Assembly: GCA_022559845.1 (NCBI GenBank)
Contig: CM040125.1
Span: 322,221,829-322,285,828 of the forward strand
Source of the DNA: Amorphophallus konjac
Lineage: Eukaryota; Streptophyta; Magnoliopsida; Alismatales; Araceae
Length of the DNA stretch: 64,000 nt
Direction of reading: 5' to 3'
The position numbers were made by a program, and so were the translations under genes. Position 1 is the first letter of the stretch; the number at the start of each line of letters is the position of its first letter. Below, piece by piece: positions 1-10,133 of this stretch. Below the pieces are notes generated by a model. The model saw nothing but the letters and a program-made list of their open reading frames with translations, had not been told where the DNA came from and ran no database searches.

Positions 1-1100
1 GCCGATGGTGTGGAGGTAGATGGCTTAACGGGTGGAGGTTTAATAGTGGAAGGCTTGAGGGAGGCCAGTGTTGCGGAGGTTAATGGTGTAACTGGAGGAA
101 GTGTAATGTATGCGGTGTCAAGGATAGGAGGAGACTTACAATGTGCCGGTGTGGGTGATTGAAGTATCGACCCATCATCGTAACACCAATTAGTCTCATA
201 AATAGGGGTTGGATCAGGGATGGTTTCATCCTGAGCAGGAGGTTCATCGAATGGAAATGGGGAAAGCGGAAAGTTAAGGAAACTCGGAAGGGGTGCCTGC
301 GGAGCTTCATCGTCATATACCGGCTCAAATTCTTCAATTGCCGGCTCTTGTTCGCTTGAAATGCTGACGCCATAATCATCCCTCATGTCTTTCCATTCTT
401 TCTCCATCTTGGTGATATCATCCAAAGCGGCATGGAGAGGATTGACTGGAGTAGGAGGAGCCGTGACCCTCTTTATTTGTTCCTCCATCAAAGTAATCTT
501 ATCAAGCAGAGATTGTTGGAGGGGTGTAACTTGAACAACCGAGGGCTGGCAGGGCCTTGAAGGAGGAAGGGCCGTATAAAAAGGCCGTGGAGGGGAATTA
601 ATGGGCCGACCCATAGAAGAACCCGGATGGGCCGGATTGCAATGAATAAATGGGCCTTGGGGCCGTGATCGAGAGGGAATAGAAGGAGGCGAGTGATGGG
701 CCACCCGTGGATGGTCGTAAATAGAAGAGGGAGGTGGGTGATGGGCCACCCGATTAGGATTGAAAGGGGAAGATGAAGGAGATGCACCCTCAACAGCGGC
801 CTTAAGGGCTTGGATCTGTTGAGGGGTGAGATGATCTAATGCATGCAAAATTTGGGAGACCTTCTCATCATTGGGACGAGAGGGCTTAATAGGAATAGTG
901 GCTCGAAATTGAGTTGAAGGACCATTGGATTGGACATTGCCCAAGGGTCGGGCCACACCATAAGAGTGAGGACGTGGTCCTTTGAAAGTATGGTGAGAAT
1001 TTTGACGAACATGTTGAAATTGAGGAGAATAAGATGTGCACGGTTGTGCATCCTCATGAATTGAATTAAACATGTTGTTTTGTTTATCAAAGTAAACCAT
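1..1100 (-). CDS. Tat/Ogre-like retrotransposon gag, N-terminal part (runs off left edge)
   Basis: Reading the minus strand from an ATG at 1100, the frame stays open for 366 codons to the window edge with no stop. The protein is rich in Pro and Ser. It contains the segments QILHALDHLTPQQIQALKAA and ITLMEEQIKRVTAP, which align with the DLIHALSQLDDSQHQAVQAA and MEEQLKKVTAP parts of the plus-strand gag at 18720. That identifies it as the N-terminal gag domain of a Tat-lineage gypsy element, the precursor of the particle shell. The acidic C-terminal part seen here (EEFEPVYDDEAPQ) is not obvious in the other copy. The start is the first ATG after the leader and PBS at 2181-2198. Unlike most coding remnants in the window it is undamaged over its visible length, so this copy may be younger. 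The capsid core and pol would lie to the left. Confidence 0.82.
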   Translation of the reverse strand, partial: MVYFDKQNNMFNSIHEDAQPCTSYSPQFQHVRQNSHHTFKGPRPHSYGVARPLGNVQSNGPSTQFRATIPIKPSRPNDEKVSQILHALDHLTPQQIQALKAAVEGASPSSSPFNPNRVAHHPPPSSIYDHPRVAHHSPPSIPSRSRPQGPFIHCNPAHPGSSMGRPINSPPRPFYTALPPSRPCQPSVVQVTPLQQSLLDKITLMEEQIKRVTAPPTPVNPLHAALDDITKMEKEWKDMRDDYGVSISSEQEPAIEEFEPVYDDEAPQAPLPSFLNFPLSPFPFDEPPAQDETIPDPTPIYETNWCYDDGSILQSPTPAHCKSPPILDTAYITLPPVTPLTSATLASLKPSTIKPPPVKPSTSTPS

Positions 1101-2180
1101 TATGCAAGCAATTTAATGTGCAAACAATTTACAAAGAAACACACAAGTTGTGATGGTTACCTTGATTTTTATGTTTGAACCTTGGTGAATTAATGAATTT
1201 TAGCAAAGTTGGGAATGATTCACACAAGAGAAGAAACTTAGTTTCAATATGGTTTGAACTCCAATGCCAACTAGGAACCCTCTCTCACCACGTATAGGCC
1301 AACTAATCCGGGACTTCAAAAGGGTACAACCTGCCCGGCGTCTGTGAGGGAATCCACGGGTGCGGGGACTTACGAAGGCTTGGAAAAGGGATTTCCAGTC
1401 CAAAGAGACGGAATGCTCAATGGAGGGTCGTCCCGATTCCAAGAGGGTGTGTGGATCCTAATGAAGAGGAGGGGGCTCCCAAACCAATGCAAAGAATGAA
1501 TGCAACAGGGGAAATCAAGCCAACCACAATAATATGATCAATCAACATGAAATAGCATGAAAACTCACCCACGGGAAGGGTTCTGGAAACCCACAGTAAA
1601 AACACGCCCTGGAAGAGGCCGCTACTAACAAAAGACACGACAGTGTGACTGTCGTGAATCAACGTGAGGGGCCCAGGGCCGGGTAAAACGCGCCTTAGGG
1701 TGAGGCGCTATCAATAAAGGGACGCCCTGATGTGGGGCGCTAATCAACAAATAAACGCCTTTGGGAAGGGCGTGAATTCACAGGCAGTAATATAAAGCAG
1801 GAAAACTCGGAAATATACTGGAAAACGCCCTGTCAGAGGGCGTAAAATATGAATACAGCGCCCTGTATTAGGGCGTTAAATCAAACAAACGCCTCTGCTA
1901 GAGGCGTGAATTCACTTTTTCCAGAAAACTTCACGGCCAGTAGTATCAACACCCAATCACACAATCATGGCAATCAATAGAATAAGCATGCTCATCAAGA
2001 ATTTTAAATAAGTGGAAATTTTAAAGAAGAATCAACAAACCGACCGATCACTTAGGGGGGGTGTAAAACCAATGGAGGGTGCCCGAGGGGCACAAAAAGG
2101 GAGACGCACCAAGGGTGCAATAGGGGAGACGGCACACGCGGGTGCCTAAGGGGAAAGGGGTAATAAAGAGAACACAAAGC
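1101..2180 (-). other. Untranslated leader of the minus-strand Tat/Ogre-like element
   Basis: This non-coding stretch lies between the PBS and gag. In transcript order it holds three things. First, near 2150-2070, is a cluster of GGCAC/GTGCC-type short inverted repeats. Second, at 1911-1688, are six short inverted repeats with ACGCC/GGCGT arms, for example AACGCCCTGTCAGAGGGCGT. Third, at 1415-1323, is a module of about 95 bp homologous to 18370-18465 of the plus-strand Tat element and to the Tekay LTR at 23072-23169. No ORF here resembles a known protein. The layout mirrors the leader at 17579-18719. Confidence 0.75.
1688..1911 (-). repeat. ACGCC/GGCGT short inverted-repeat array (leader)
   Basis: Six spaced inverted repeats with arms of about 5-8 bp are visible: ACGCGCC..GGCGCT, GACGCCC..GGGCGC, AACGCC..GGGCGT, AACGCCC..GGGCGT, AGCGCCC..GGGCGTT and AACGCCT..AGGCGT. 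The loops are short. The same arm sequence recurs in the LTR of this element, in the plus-strand Tat element and in the Tekay LTRs. Confidence 0.8.
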
Positions 2181-2198
2181 GTCCCACCGTGATCGCCA
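2181..2198 (-). promoter_or_regulatory. Primer-binding site, tRNA-Arg-like
   Basis: On the minus strand TGGCGATCACGGTGGGAC begins 3 nt after the LTR end. It starts with the TGG expected for pairing with a tRNA CCA end. From memory it best resembles the complement of a plant tRNA-Arg 3' end, the primer used by Ogre-type elements. The plus-strand Tat element has nearly the same site at 17561. Confidence 0.75.
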
Positions 2199-2201
2199 AT
2201 T

Positions 2202-3651
2202 TGTAGATTCCTTTAAAATCCACTTAAGGAAAAATTAAGAATATGAATAAATAAGCATGAAATAGCATGAGGTGCTAAGGGGAATTTGTGATCGCCAGAG
2301 ACGCGAGGGTCTCAAGTGGAAAATAATATGGGAAAGGATCGCAAAATACCTCTTGAAACGTGGTTGATTGTAGGTGCTTCCTTTCTCTTCAAATCGATCG
2401 GTCGACGAAGAGAGTTCTTCACTTTTATTACCCTTGCAAAAAAATCAAAGACAACACCAAAAGATTGGAATTAGAAATATGGTGTGTAGTATCAAATTCT
2501 ATGTATAAAGATGAGCATGAAAATTCAGGTATGAACACACCTTGTGGGTGTTGGCCCTTAAACCCCTATGCAAAAGGGTAGGATAAAGATGAATGATATA
2601 TGCCAATGCAAGTAAAAGAAAGATGTGTGCAACGCGGTCGCACTGTGGGAAATTCTCAATGTGATCGAGAAAGTAGAACTAATATCAGAGATGCACGATG
2701 CATGTATGCACGAACTAAGAAGAATAAAAGGGGAAATGGGGATAAAAGGAAGAAAAAGCCTGTGCGTCTTTGGCTTGATATTCAACCAGGAGGAAGCCTC
2801 TGTCGGATGAAGCTTGATGTGCGGGAGATCTCCCTCCTTCAGCCAGCAGCAGCGCACAGAGCAACCTGCAAGAAAACAAAGCAAAAGGAAAAAAAACGCG
2901 GAGGGGAAGAAGGGGGTCCAACCCGTTAACAGAGCAGCAGAGCTCTATTAATAGATTGAAAATAGAGGGATAAGAACGGCAGTAGTCCAATGGAGGTAAG
3001 ATAAGAACGGGCAAGAGCCCCAATCAAGGCAGAAGTCTAATGAGGCAAGGACTCTCTGGGGAAAGGGCTGCGAAGCCAGCAGATAAAACACGGCCTTGGT
3101 CAGGGCGTCAATTCAAGAATTGACGACCTGTCAAGGGGCATTAATTTAAAACACGCCCTGGGTCAGGGCGTCAACTCTCAGATCAATTTTGGAAATAAAT
3201 ATTTCTTTTATTTGGAAATTGTGAAAGATGCCTCAGGGAGAGGCGTGAATTGAAAAACGCCCCATGTTAGGGCGTGATTAAACATTTTTCAAACATTTAT
3301 TCTTTTTCGAAAATTGCATAATTCAGAAATTGACGCCCTCATCTCAGGGCGTCCTTTCATCAAGAAACGCCCCAGGTCAGGTCGTGTTTTAAAACACGCC
3401 CTTCACCAGGTCACAAATTTATAAAATAGGTAAAATGGGGAGAAATAAATAAAATGGGGAGACACGCCCTGGATCAGGTCGCTTTTAAAAACACGCCCCT
3501 CTCCAGGGCGTTAATTTAAAAAAGAGGGAAAGGGGAGAAAATCCATGAAAAATGGAAAAAACACTCAAATAAGCTAATTTGAGGGTCAAATGGGGCATTG
3601 CATGGCAATATGAGAAATACTCAAAGTAATGTCAATTTTGGCGTGTCTACA
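2202..3651 (-). repeat. 5' LTR of the minus-strand Tat/Ogre-like element
   Basis: On the minus strand the LTR begins TGTAGACACGCC (3651) and ends GGAATCTACA (2202), giving TGTAGA/TCTACA terminal inverted repeats. It is 1450 bp, directly followed by the PBS. The start matches the plus-strand Tat LTR (TGTAGACACGC at 16182). Short ACGCC/GGCGT inverted repeats occupy 3086-3515, upstream of a weak TATA-like TATTAATAG near 2945-2953. The outer end abuts a SIRE-like LTR, into which this element seems to have inserted. Confidence 0.8.
3086..3515 (-). repeat. ACGCC/GGCGT short inverted-repeat array (U3)
   Basis: About nine inverted repeats of the type ACGCCCTGGGTCAGGGCGTC (3161-3180) are separated by A/T-rich spacers. 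Some arms have decayed. They lie on the promoter-proximal side of the LTR, the position that the equivalent array has in the plus-strand Tat LTR. Confidence 0.75.
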
Positions 3652-3886
3652 CATATGTTGGAGTTAACACACGAACCTATGAATGGTGATAGAAGACATG
3701 GAGCAATCACTCAAACATTCACATAGGCACAGGGTTTTAAGGTGGTTCGGTTGCAAACCCGCAACCTACGTCCACCCCTCACAAAACCCGGTAAGGTTTC
3801 ACTACACGAGGATAAAGTCCTTATGAGGACGGAGTCCTCAACACACGGGGATGCCCCCCCCCCCACACACGCTGCTATACCCAGCA
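3652..3886 (-). repeat. SIRE-like LTR, 3'-end fragment (left of the LARD insertion)
   Basis: The segment TTTTAAGGTGGTTCGG followed by CTACGTCCACCCCTCAC near 3734-3780 matches the corresponding part of the SIRE LTRs at 52170 and 43812. In those LTRs the motif lies about 250 bp from the LTR end. Here only about 80 bp remain before the Tat LTR, so about 170 bp are probably on the far side of the minus-strand Tat element, outside the window. The rest of the LTR resumes at 13573. Small palindromes such as GAGGACGGAGTCCTC are present. Confidence 0.75.
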
Positions 3887-4876
3887 TGTAAGACCCTGAG
3901 TCTTTCGGATCTTTATCGGAGAGTTTCGGATCACTTTTGTGGGTCCTGAGTTGTGTTTTACGATCCGCGTGAGTTTTTCTCTCGTACAAGTTACGGAACC
4001 CCGTGGTGAGTTCATTATTAAGTTCATCGACTCGAGGACGCTATAATTGCCTTGCATTCTTTCCTAGGATCGTTTAGACTATTTTTTCGTATTTTTATGA
4101 ACTAGTGCATTTTTGGGCTAAAAATTGGATTTTATGGAAATTGCTAAATTTTCTAATTTCCCTTTTCTTATTTCTTCTTCACCCTCTCTCCTCTCTCATT
4201 TCTCACGTTCGCACTCTCTCTCCCCGTTCTCTCTCCTTTCTCTCCCTCTCCCCCGGGTGCGCGACCGAGGTGGAGGCGGGCGAGGCAAGGACGCCGTGGA
4301 GTTGCTATGACGCGTGATAGTGCGAGGATCGAAGCGTGGTTGGTGTGATCCCATTTGTGGATTCAAAGCCGACGTGTTCGGATTGTGAGATGGTTTTCGG
4401 CGTGGTTTAGTCATTTCGACACGCTAGAACTTCGGTGGAGGTAGGGAGATGGACGCCCTACTCTTGTTCTGTGTTTCCCCCTGATTTTGGGCTAATCCGT
4501 GCGAGAACGAGCGGGTTTTACCTCATTTTGGGTGAAAGCATGTTTTGGGGGTGTGAGACGAGTTTGCCTTTCTAGGTGACAGTTTTCAACTTAGTTAGCT
4601 TCATTCGAACCCCTGGCATGTTGGGAATCCGTTCCCGCCAGTTTCATCACGTTTGGTCGAGAATCGGAGTCGGTATGAGCCTGACTATCCCCGTGACTCA
4701 TTTTGGGTCGATTCGGTAGAATCACACGTTTCTTATGTTTTATGCGTCATTATGATCCCTTCCGATCTGTGGAAGGCTTGTATGGTCCTTAGGGTTGTTT
4801 CCCCTTTGTTTAGAACGAACGGGCCATGGAACGGTCGAGATCGGCCAATCCTCTATTTTACCTGCCATGACGATTT

Positions 4877-5414
4877 AGCGGTCTTACCAGAGACCGTTTT
4901 TGGGCTTTTAGCAATGCTTTGGTGACTATTTATGCTTTTCGAATAGTAGGTCGGTTCATGTCTTCACGGTCATGCGATAGACCGTTTCTTCTAGCTAGCT
5001 GTTCAGTGGATGACTGCTAATCCCTGTCAACGGTCGTACGATAGACCGCTAAGGGGGAGGTGTATGTCGATTTGGATTCACGGTCGTGCGATAGACCGCT
5101 AATCCGGCAGTGGCGATCTCAGAGACGACCGCTAACCGTTGTTTATGTTGGTTTAGTAGTTTTAAGTCAGTTGGGCTAGCGGTCCTAGACTTGACCGCTA
5201 TTTTTCCTTAGCGGTCCATTAGGAGACCGCAAGGATGTTTGACTGTTTTATGTCGGTTCGGGGATTGACTGGTTCTAGCGGTCATATGAATGACCGATAC
5301 AGTCTTCTGGCGATCCTATGATAGAGCGCATGCCCATGTGTTTTTGTAGTTAGTTGGCTAGCGGCCTTTTGGCTGACCGCTTGGTCTTCCTGGCGGTCAG
5401 ACATGTGACCGTTT
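4877..5414 (+). repeat. AGCGGTC/GACCGCT short inverted-repeat array (LARD 5' LTR)
   Basis: At least ten units pair GCGGTC with GACCGC across loops of roughly 6-10 nt, for example AGCGGTCCTAGACTTGACCGCT and GGCGGTCAGACATGTGACCG. Spacing is irregular, about 40-60 bp. The same array in the right LTR lies at 11124-11659 with its own substitutions. Confidence 0.85.
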
Positions 5415-6215
5415 AGTCCCATTGTCCTGTTTTCTTTATGTTTGGCCTCTGTTTGTCTTGGCTTGACCTTGTGGCTTCCCCGTAGTCCTGTGGATATCTT
5501 GGATGTCCTATGAGGGCGATGACCATGTTGTAGGGTGGCCGAGGAGTGCCATTGTATCGAGTGGTGTTCCGTACTGTTTCAGAGTCATAAGTGGTGTCTG
5601 GTCAACTCGATGTGACCCAGTGGTTGACATATGACTTTGTAATTGTCTCGATGGTCCTGTATGGATCGAGAGATGATGTTGGATGCCTTGAGGTATTGTC
5701 TTACCTCGGTTTGCATGTCCATGTGCTTTGAGGGTCTTGGTGATCCCCCAGGTCTCTGCGGTTTGTTTTATGCGGAGGCGAGGATCAGGTGATCCGATGC
5801 CATTTCCTTTATCAATGTTTTACCATAATGTGGCTTAGGGATTAGACTGATTGGCGGCTTGTTACCGCTATGTGTGATGATCTTGACCACGAGTCTTGTG
5901 ACTCAAGGATCGTTGTGTTGGCAGGTCTAGCTGTCTGTCCTGAGTCCGGTGGTTGTCTGGTATGCTACCTTGTGTCTGGTGCTTTGTAGTATGTGCAACA
6001 GTGCATGCGTAGCCTGTCTATACTTCAGCACTAGTGTTTTAGAGTCGTTGTTTTGAGTGAGCCTCCACTAGTCGTAGCCCTACGACACGTTCCAGTGTGT
6101 CGGCCCACCTAGGAGTGGTGGCGGGGCAGTTCCCCACAGACGATTTTTAGGCTAGTTTTCGTGGACTCCCTTGCCTTGCAGTAGCGTCCTGCTACGGGAG
6201 AAAACTAGCTAGAGG

Positions 6216-6458
6216 TGTAACACCCTCAAATATAGCTAAGTTGTACTCTATATCACCGAGACGCCTTTTGAAGTATCGGCTCAGTTCTTGAAAAGAACTC
6301 CAAAGTTAAGCATGCTTAGTGGGGAGTAGTACTAGGATGGGTGACCTCTCGGGAAGTCCTCCATTCTGGAGCAGATCACTCTTAGAAAGGGACAAAACCG
6401 TGAGGCCGGAAGGCCAAAGCGGACAATACCTCGACGGTACAGAGTACGGGGTGTGACA
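6216..6458 (+). repeat. Cassandra 5' LTR with 5S rRNA-like segment
   Basis: At about 6294-6363 the sequence reads as the 3' half of plant 5S rRNA: AACTCCAAAGTTAAGC, then AGTAGTACTAGGATGGGTGA, then GGGAAGTCCTC. It therefore includes the A-box and intermediate/C-box regions that form the internal RNA polymerase III promoter of 5S genes. In Cassandra this promoter is thought to drive transcription from the LTR. It is not a functional 5S gene, because the 5' half is diverged. Confidence 0.9.
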
Positions 6459-6461
6459 GAA

Positions 6462-6473
6462 TGGTATCAGAGC
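6462..6473 (+). promoter_or_regulatory. Cassandra primer-binding site (tRNA-Met)
   Basis: TGGTATCAGAGC, the complement of the initiator tRNA-Met 3' end, lies 3 nt after the LTR. The PPT AAGAGGGGTAGAT is at 6688-6700. The 242 bp between the LTRs hold two copies of a GGGAGCCACCTCTTGA-type repeat and no gene. Confidence 0.9.
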
Positions 6474-6700
6474 TATACCCCAGCTGGAAGTGTGGGAACT
6501 AAGTGCCATGCAGGGTAAAGTGCTACGCTATGGGAGCCACCTCTTGAACCCGTAATGGGACAAAGTGCTACATAGTGGGAGCCACCTCTTGAGCCTGTAG
6601 GGGCCACCTCTAGAGTCTTACCTGTCTGGGGGCTTGATTGCGTGATTGCGTGCTATATGTGCCCAGCGACGAGGACGTCGCTTATATAAGAGGGGTAGAT

Positions 6701-6943
6701 TGTAACACCCTCAAATATAGCTAAGTTGTACTCTATATCACCGAGGCACATTTTGAAGTATCGGCTCAGTTCTTGAAAAGAACTCCGAAGTTATGCCTGC
6801 TTAATGGGGAGTAGTACTAGGATGGGTGACCTCCCGAGAAGTCCTCCATTCTAGAGCAGATCACTCTTAGAAATGGACAAAACCGTGAGGCCGGAAGGTC
6901 AAAGTGGACAATACCTTGATGGTATAGAGTACGGGGCGTGACA
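6701..6943 (+). repeat. Cassandra 3' LTR with 5S rRNA-like segment
   Basis: It has the same length as the 5' LTR and differs at scattered positions. In the 5S-like part (6779-6848) it has AACTCCGAAG, closer to true 5S rRNA, but GTTATGCC in place of GTTAAGCA. Immediately after its GTGACA end comes the AGAGG target duplication. Confidence 0.9.
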
Positions 6944-8067
6944 AGAGGCCTGGCTCAAGACATTGAGTTTGTGTGTGTACACGTGGTCAGGGGCGTTTGG
7001 ACGAGCGTCGACGGGCATGACCCTGACTAGTCACTCGTTACTGTTGTTCCTTGTACTCGGTTACTGTTACGTCTCATCGGTCGTGATCTAGGCTTGTGCA
7101 GATACTTGTGGCGCAGTGTAAGACGTCAATGGACGCATCTGGCTGTTGTTCTAGTGAGGAGGTGCTCTTGTCACTTGACGCATGACTCTCGTGCTTATCA
7201 TTATGTGACTTGTCCTTCGTGACTGGTTCTCGTCATGTTTGACGTGACTCGTCTGGTAGTCTGTTCTTGACTTCACCTACGGTCCAGTCTTGTGTAACAT
7301 ACACGACGATCTAGTTGTGTATGTTCGTGCCTTTATTTGCGTAGGTCTTTTATAGGGCTTTTGCCTATTTGATAGGCTTTTCCTTTGGAGTTATGCTTTG
7401 TCGACAGATCGGTAACGCCTAACTTTTTAAGATCAGGGTTCACCTTTCTGTTGCCGTTTGGAGTAGCTTAAGGAGCCGTAGTTTGATCGGCGGCCATGTT
7501 TCTGGTAAGTACGGCTTTACTCTTTCCTTAGTTATCCTTACTCCTACTTTTTATAGCTTTACTGTTGTAGTTACTATTGTTGCTCCTGTTCTTCCTGCTT
7601 TTCTGTTTAGCACTATTTAGTGTGTTACTGCGTTGTTTCCAGTGGGGATCTGCATGACCCCTACTAAGCCAGTGACATGAGGCTCACCCCTACTTTTCAG
7701 GTGTGGTCTTCTTCTTCCTCGTGGTTCGTGGGGCAGTGCGTTAGTTCGTTGTTGCCAGCATTGCCAGCGTTCTCTGCGTCCGGCTTCCCCCGACTTCAGT
7801 GTATGTTTTCCTTTCTATTGGACTGTGCTTGTCTTTATTTTGGACTGGACTCTGTTAATTTAAATTACTAATTGAAAAAGTAATTTTATTTCTGCTACTT
7901 TAGTAAACCTGATCATTGAAATATTAATTGCTTACTACTTTATCTGGGACTTCAATGTGCCACACACACTCCTTTTATCGCTTCGGAGCTTTACCGCTCT
8001 TGGGAGGCCTCGCAGGATCCAAGTGTTATCGGGTTTACCCGGTACCCGGAGCCTGGGTCGTCATAGT

Positions 8068-8079
8068 TGGTATCAGAGC
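8068..8079 (+). promoter_or_regulatory. LARD primer-binding site (tRNA-Met)
   Basis: TGGTATCAGAGC begins 2 nt after the LTR end and is the standard initiator tRNA-Met primer site. It belongs to the element and is not a tRNA gene. Confidence 0.9.
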
Positions 8080-10120
8080 ACTATTTTTTGAAAGTACATG
8101 GGAATTCTAGATATTGTAGTATTCAGAGTCCTTTAGGTCTAGTACAGTCGGCAGTTGGCATCGGTTTTGTGATTGTTTATCGCTTTGTTTCTGTTGGTGG
8201 TCTTGTGCGTGCTGTGTTGGCACTGTGCGAGATGGTTTTGCTCTCGTCAAGATGTGACGGAGTGCTTTCATTTGTCATGGTGTCTATCTCGGTTATGTTG
8301 TGCTTGGCAGATTTCGTCGACAGGCGTGAATCTGTGGTGTGGTGTTTGAGATGTTTCTATAATTTATTCATGTGGCTAGTGATTTTCTCATTGGTGTGAT
8401 GGCCGTGCACATTCCTTTGTTGCTTTGATCGTCCCAATCTGAGATTTGTTCAGCCCCTGAGGTGTTCATCTTGTGTCGAGGTGGTCGATTAGATGCCTTG
8501 TTTGGAAGAATGCTCGGGTGAACCTAGGATTTTCCTTCCTGGTGAGCTACTGTTGATCGAGCTTGATTCTTCTTCTCTTGGTTGGTGGCATCTTTTCGAA
8601 GTAAGCCTTGGAAGTGCTATCTTGGTGAAGCCTATGTCCTGTGTCTGCTTAAGTGTGGACAGTGTTAATTCTGAACCTGATTTGCCTTTATCCGACGGTT
8701 GCTTGGCTTTGGACCCATATTTTGTGTTTGGGGGCCGTTTTGCACCGTGTTCAATGTGCCGTGTTTGGTGGCTGTTGTGCTGTAAAGGTTTAGTTATCAT
8801 TCCAGTACGTAAGGATAAGCTGAGACAAGTGTTCTTTGTGCTTTGTTCTGAAGCTGGGGCTCTTCATGGTTTGCACTTTGGCGACTTGTGATCGGTTGTT
8901 AGCAGGATCAGTACGCGAGGCTTGGTACATTACAATTTCGTATGTTGCGATCGCGCCGAGTGTGTGCTGAGATGCGGATGTCGAATTGTCCTTGATGCAT
9001 GTGTGCGTGTGTTGAGCGTGCAGTGAAAGCGTGTGGGCTGATAACCCACAGTTCAGGATTATGAAGTTGGCAGATTCTGGCTGGTCGAGAAGTTTATTTC
9101 CTCGATGTGACTTCATCTTGGCTATGTGTGCCTTGATGTTATTGGTTGCCGTGCTATTGCTGGAGGTTTTATGGTTGTTGGCACCGGCATGTTGTGAGGA
9201 TTAGGGGAATCCGTCGACATATTTGCTGGTTGAGTACCCTTTCCTTCCTTTATATTTTTCTTGGATGTCGTGCTCTCTAGACGTGATCATGGTCCTCGAG
9301 ATGCGTTCCCCAAGATTGTTATTGATGTTGTTGTGGGTCCTTGATTGGTGAGCTATTCGTGGCATGACTTGTGCATGTTAGGCATGTGTTCAGCTGTAAT
9401 TGTGCCTTGTTGTGACCCAGCTTGCGTGTTCCGTGGGTCTGTGTTGAGTACGGAGTCGAGATTCTGCAAGTGCTGCTGTCGTTGTTGTTGTCATTTGTTG
9501 GTGGTTGTGCTTAGCTTGGGAGGAGTTTCCTATGAGTCTGATTTGGCATGGTGTGGACCGAGGTCTTGTCAGTGTGTTTTGTTGTACTCTTCTGTCATGG
9601 CAGAGTTGGCATGCGACTCGAATCGGATGTAATGTCTGAGTGAGGACTGACTTGATTGTGCTCGTGGTCCAGTGCTGTCATTGGCGTTCTGCGCCCCAGA
9701 TTTGTTGTTCTTGGTGCGGAAGCCGATGTTGTCGAGCTGTCAGCTGAGGACTGTGTTTCCTTGTTTAAGCTGATGCTTATTGTGTTTGTCAAATGGTTTG
9801 TCGGTAGCTATTTTCATGGCATGAGTCGTGTCTCCTTTCCCTGCGAGATGGAAGTGACATTGCCATATTTCGGAGGTGTCAGACTTGTGTTCACTTGGGT
9901 GCCGTGCTTGTTCTTTGGATCAATTTGTCTTGAGATCCAGTGCATGTGCCTGTGATTATGGTCTGGTAGTGTTCCTCTGAGTTGTGTTTTTCATGATTTG
10001 TGTTGTTGTGTTCTAGGTGTTGGCGTTGGCTGGAGCTTGGTGATCATTGCCAGCATTTGGGTTTGTTCTTCCCTGCTTCTTCCTTGTTAGCTCCTTTAAT
10101 TTCGATGTTGAAATTCCTGT
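8080..10120 (+). other. Non-coding internal region of the LARD
   Basis: About 2 kb of G/T-rich sequence with only short ORFs, none of which shows a CCHC knuckle, protease DTG/DSG, RT xxDD or integrase motif. I see no sign that it is a decayed gag-pol. The ORFs found here (for instance 8493-8891 and 9345-9955) look like chance open frames in skewed sequence. Confidence 0.75.
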
Positions 10121-10133
10121 AAGGAGGGGAGGC
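10121..10133 (+). promoter_or_regulatory. LARD polypurine tract
   Basis: AAGGAGGGGAGGC lies immediately before the TGTAAGACCC start of the 3' LTR, where plus-strand DNA synthesis would be primed. Confidence 0.85.

Larger units (their letters stand above)
6211..6948 (+). mobile_element. Cassandra TRIM retrotransposon with target duplication
   Basis: A complete small element sits inside the LARD 5' LTR. It has AGAGG target duplications at 6211-6215 and 6944-6948, 243-bp LTRs at 6216-6458 and 6701-6943, a PBS at 6462-6473 and a PPT at 6688-6700. Both LTRs begin TGTAACACCCTC, end GTGACA and contain the 3' half of a 5S rRNA-like sequence, the defining feature of Cassandra. It has no coding capacity and must be mobilised by enzymes of other elements. 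It is absent from the LARD 3' LTR (junction near 12456), so it inserted after the LARD did. Confidence 0.95.
3887..8065 (+). repeat. 5' LTR of the LARD-like element
   Basis: The LTR is 4179 bp. Removing the 733 bp of Cassandra plus one target duplication leaves about 3.45 kb, matching the 3439-bp right LTR. It begins TGTAAGACCC and ends GTCGTCATA, where the partner LTR ends GTCGTCACA. A pyrimidine-rich CTCTCTCC tract lies at about 4165-4255 and an array of AGCGGTC/GACCGCT inverted repeats at 4877-5414. ORFs here are short and without protein similarity I can recognise. Confidence 0.85.

Noticed and set aside
6294..6363. Functional 5S rRNA gene
   Set aside because: Only the 3' half resembles 5S, and it sits in both LTRs of a Cassandra element with TSD and PBS.
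8493..9955. Possible proteins in the LARD core (132 aa at 8493, 95 aa at 9345, 99 aa at 9656)
   Set aside because: Cys/Val/Leu-rich translations of G/T-rich DNA, with no motif shared with gag, pol or cellular proteins and competing ORFs on both strands.
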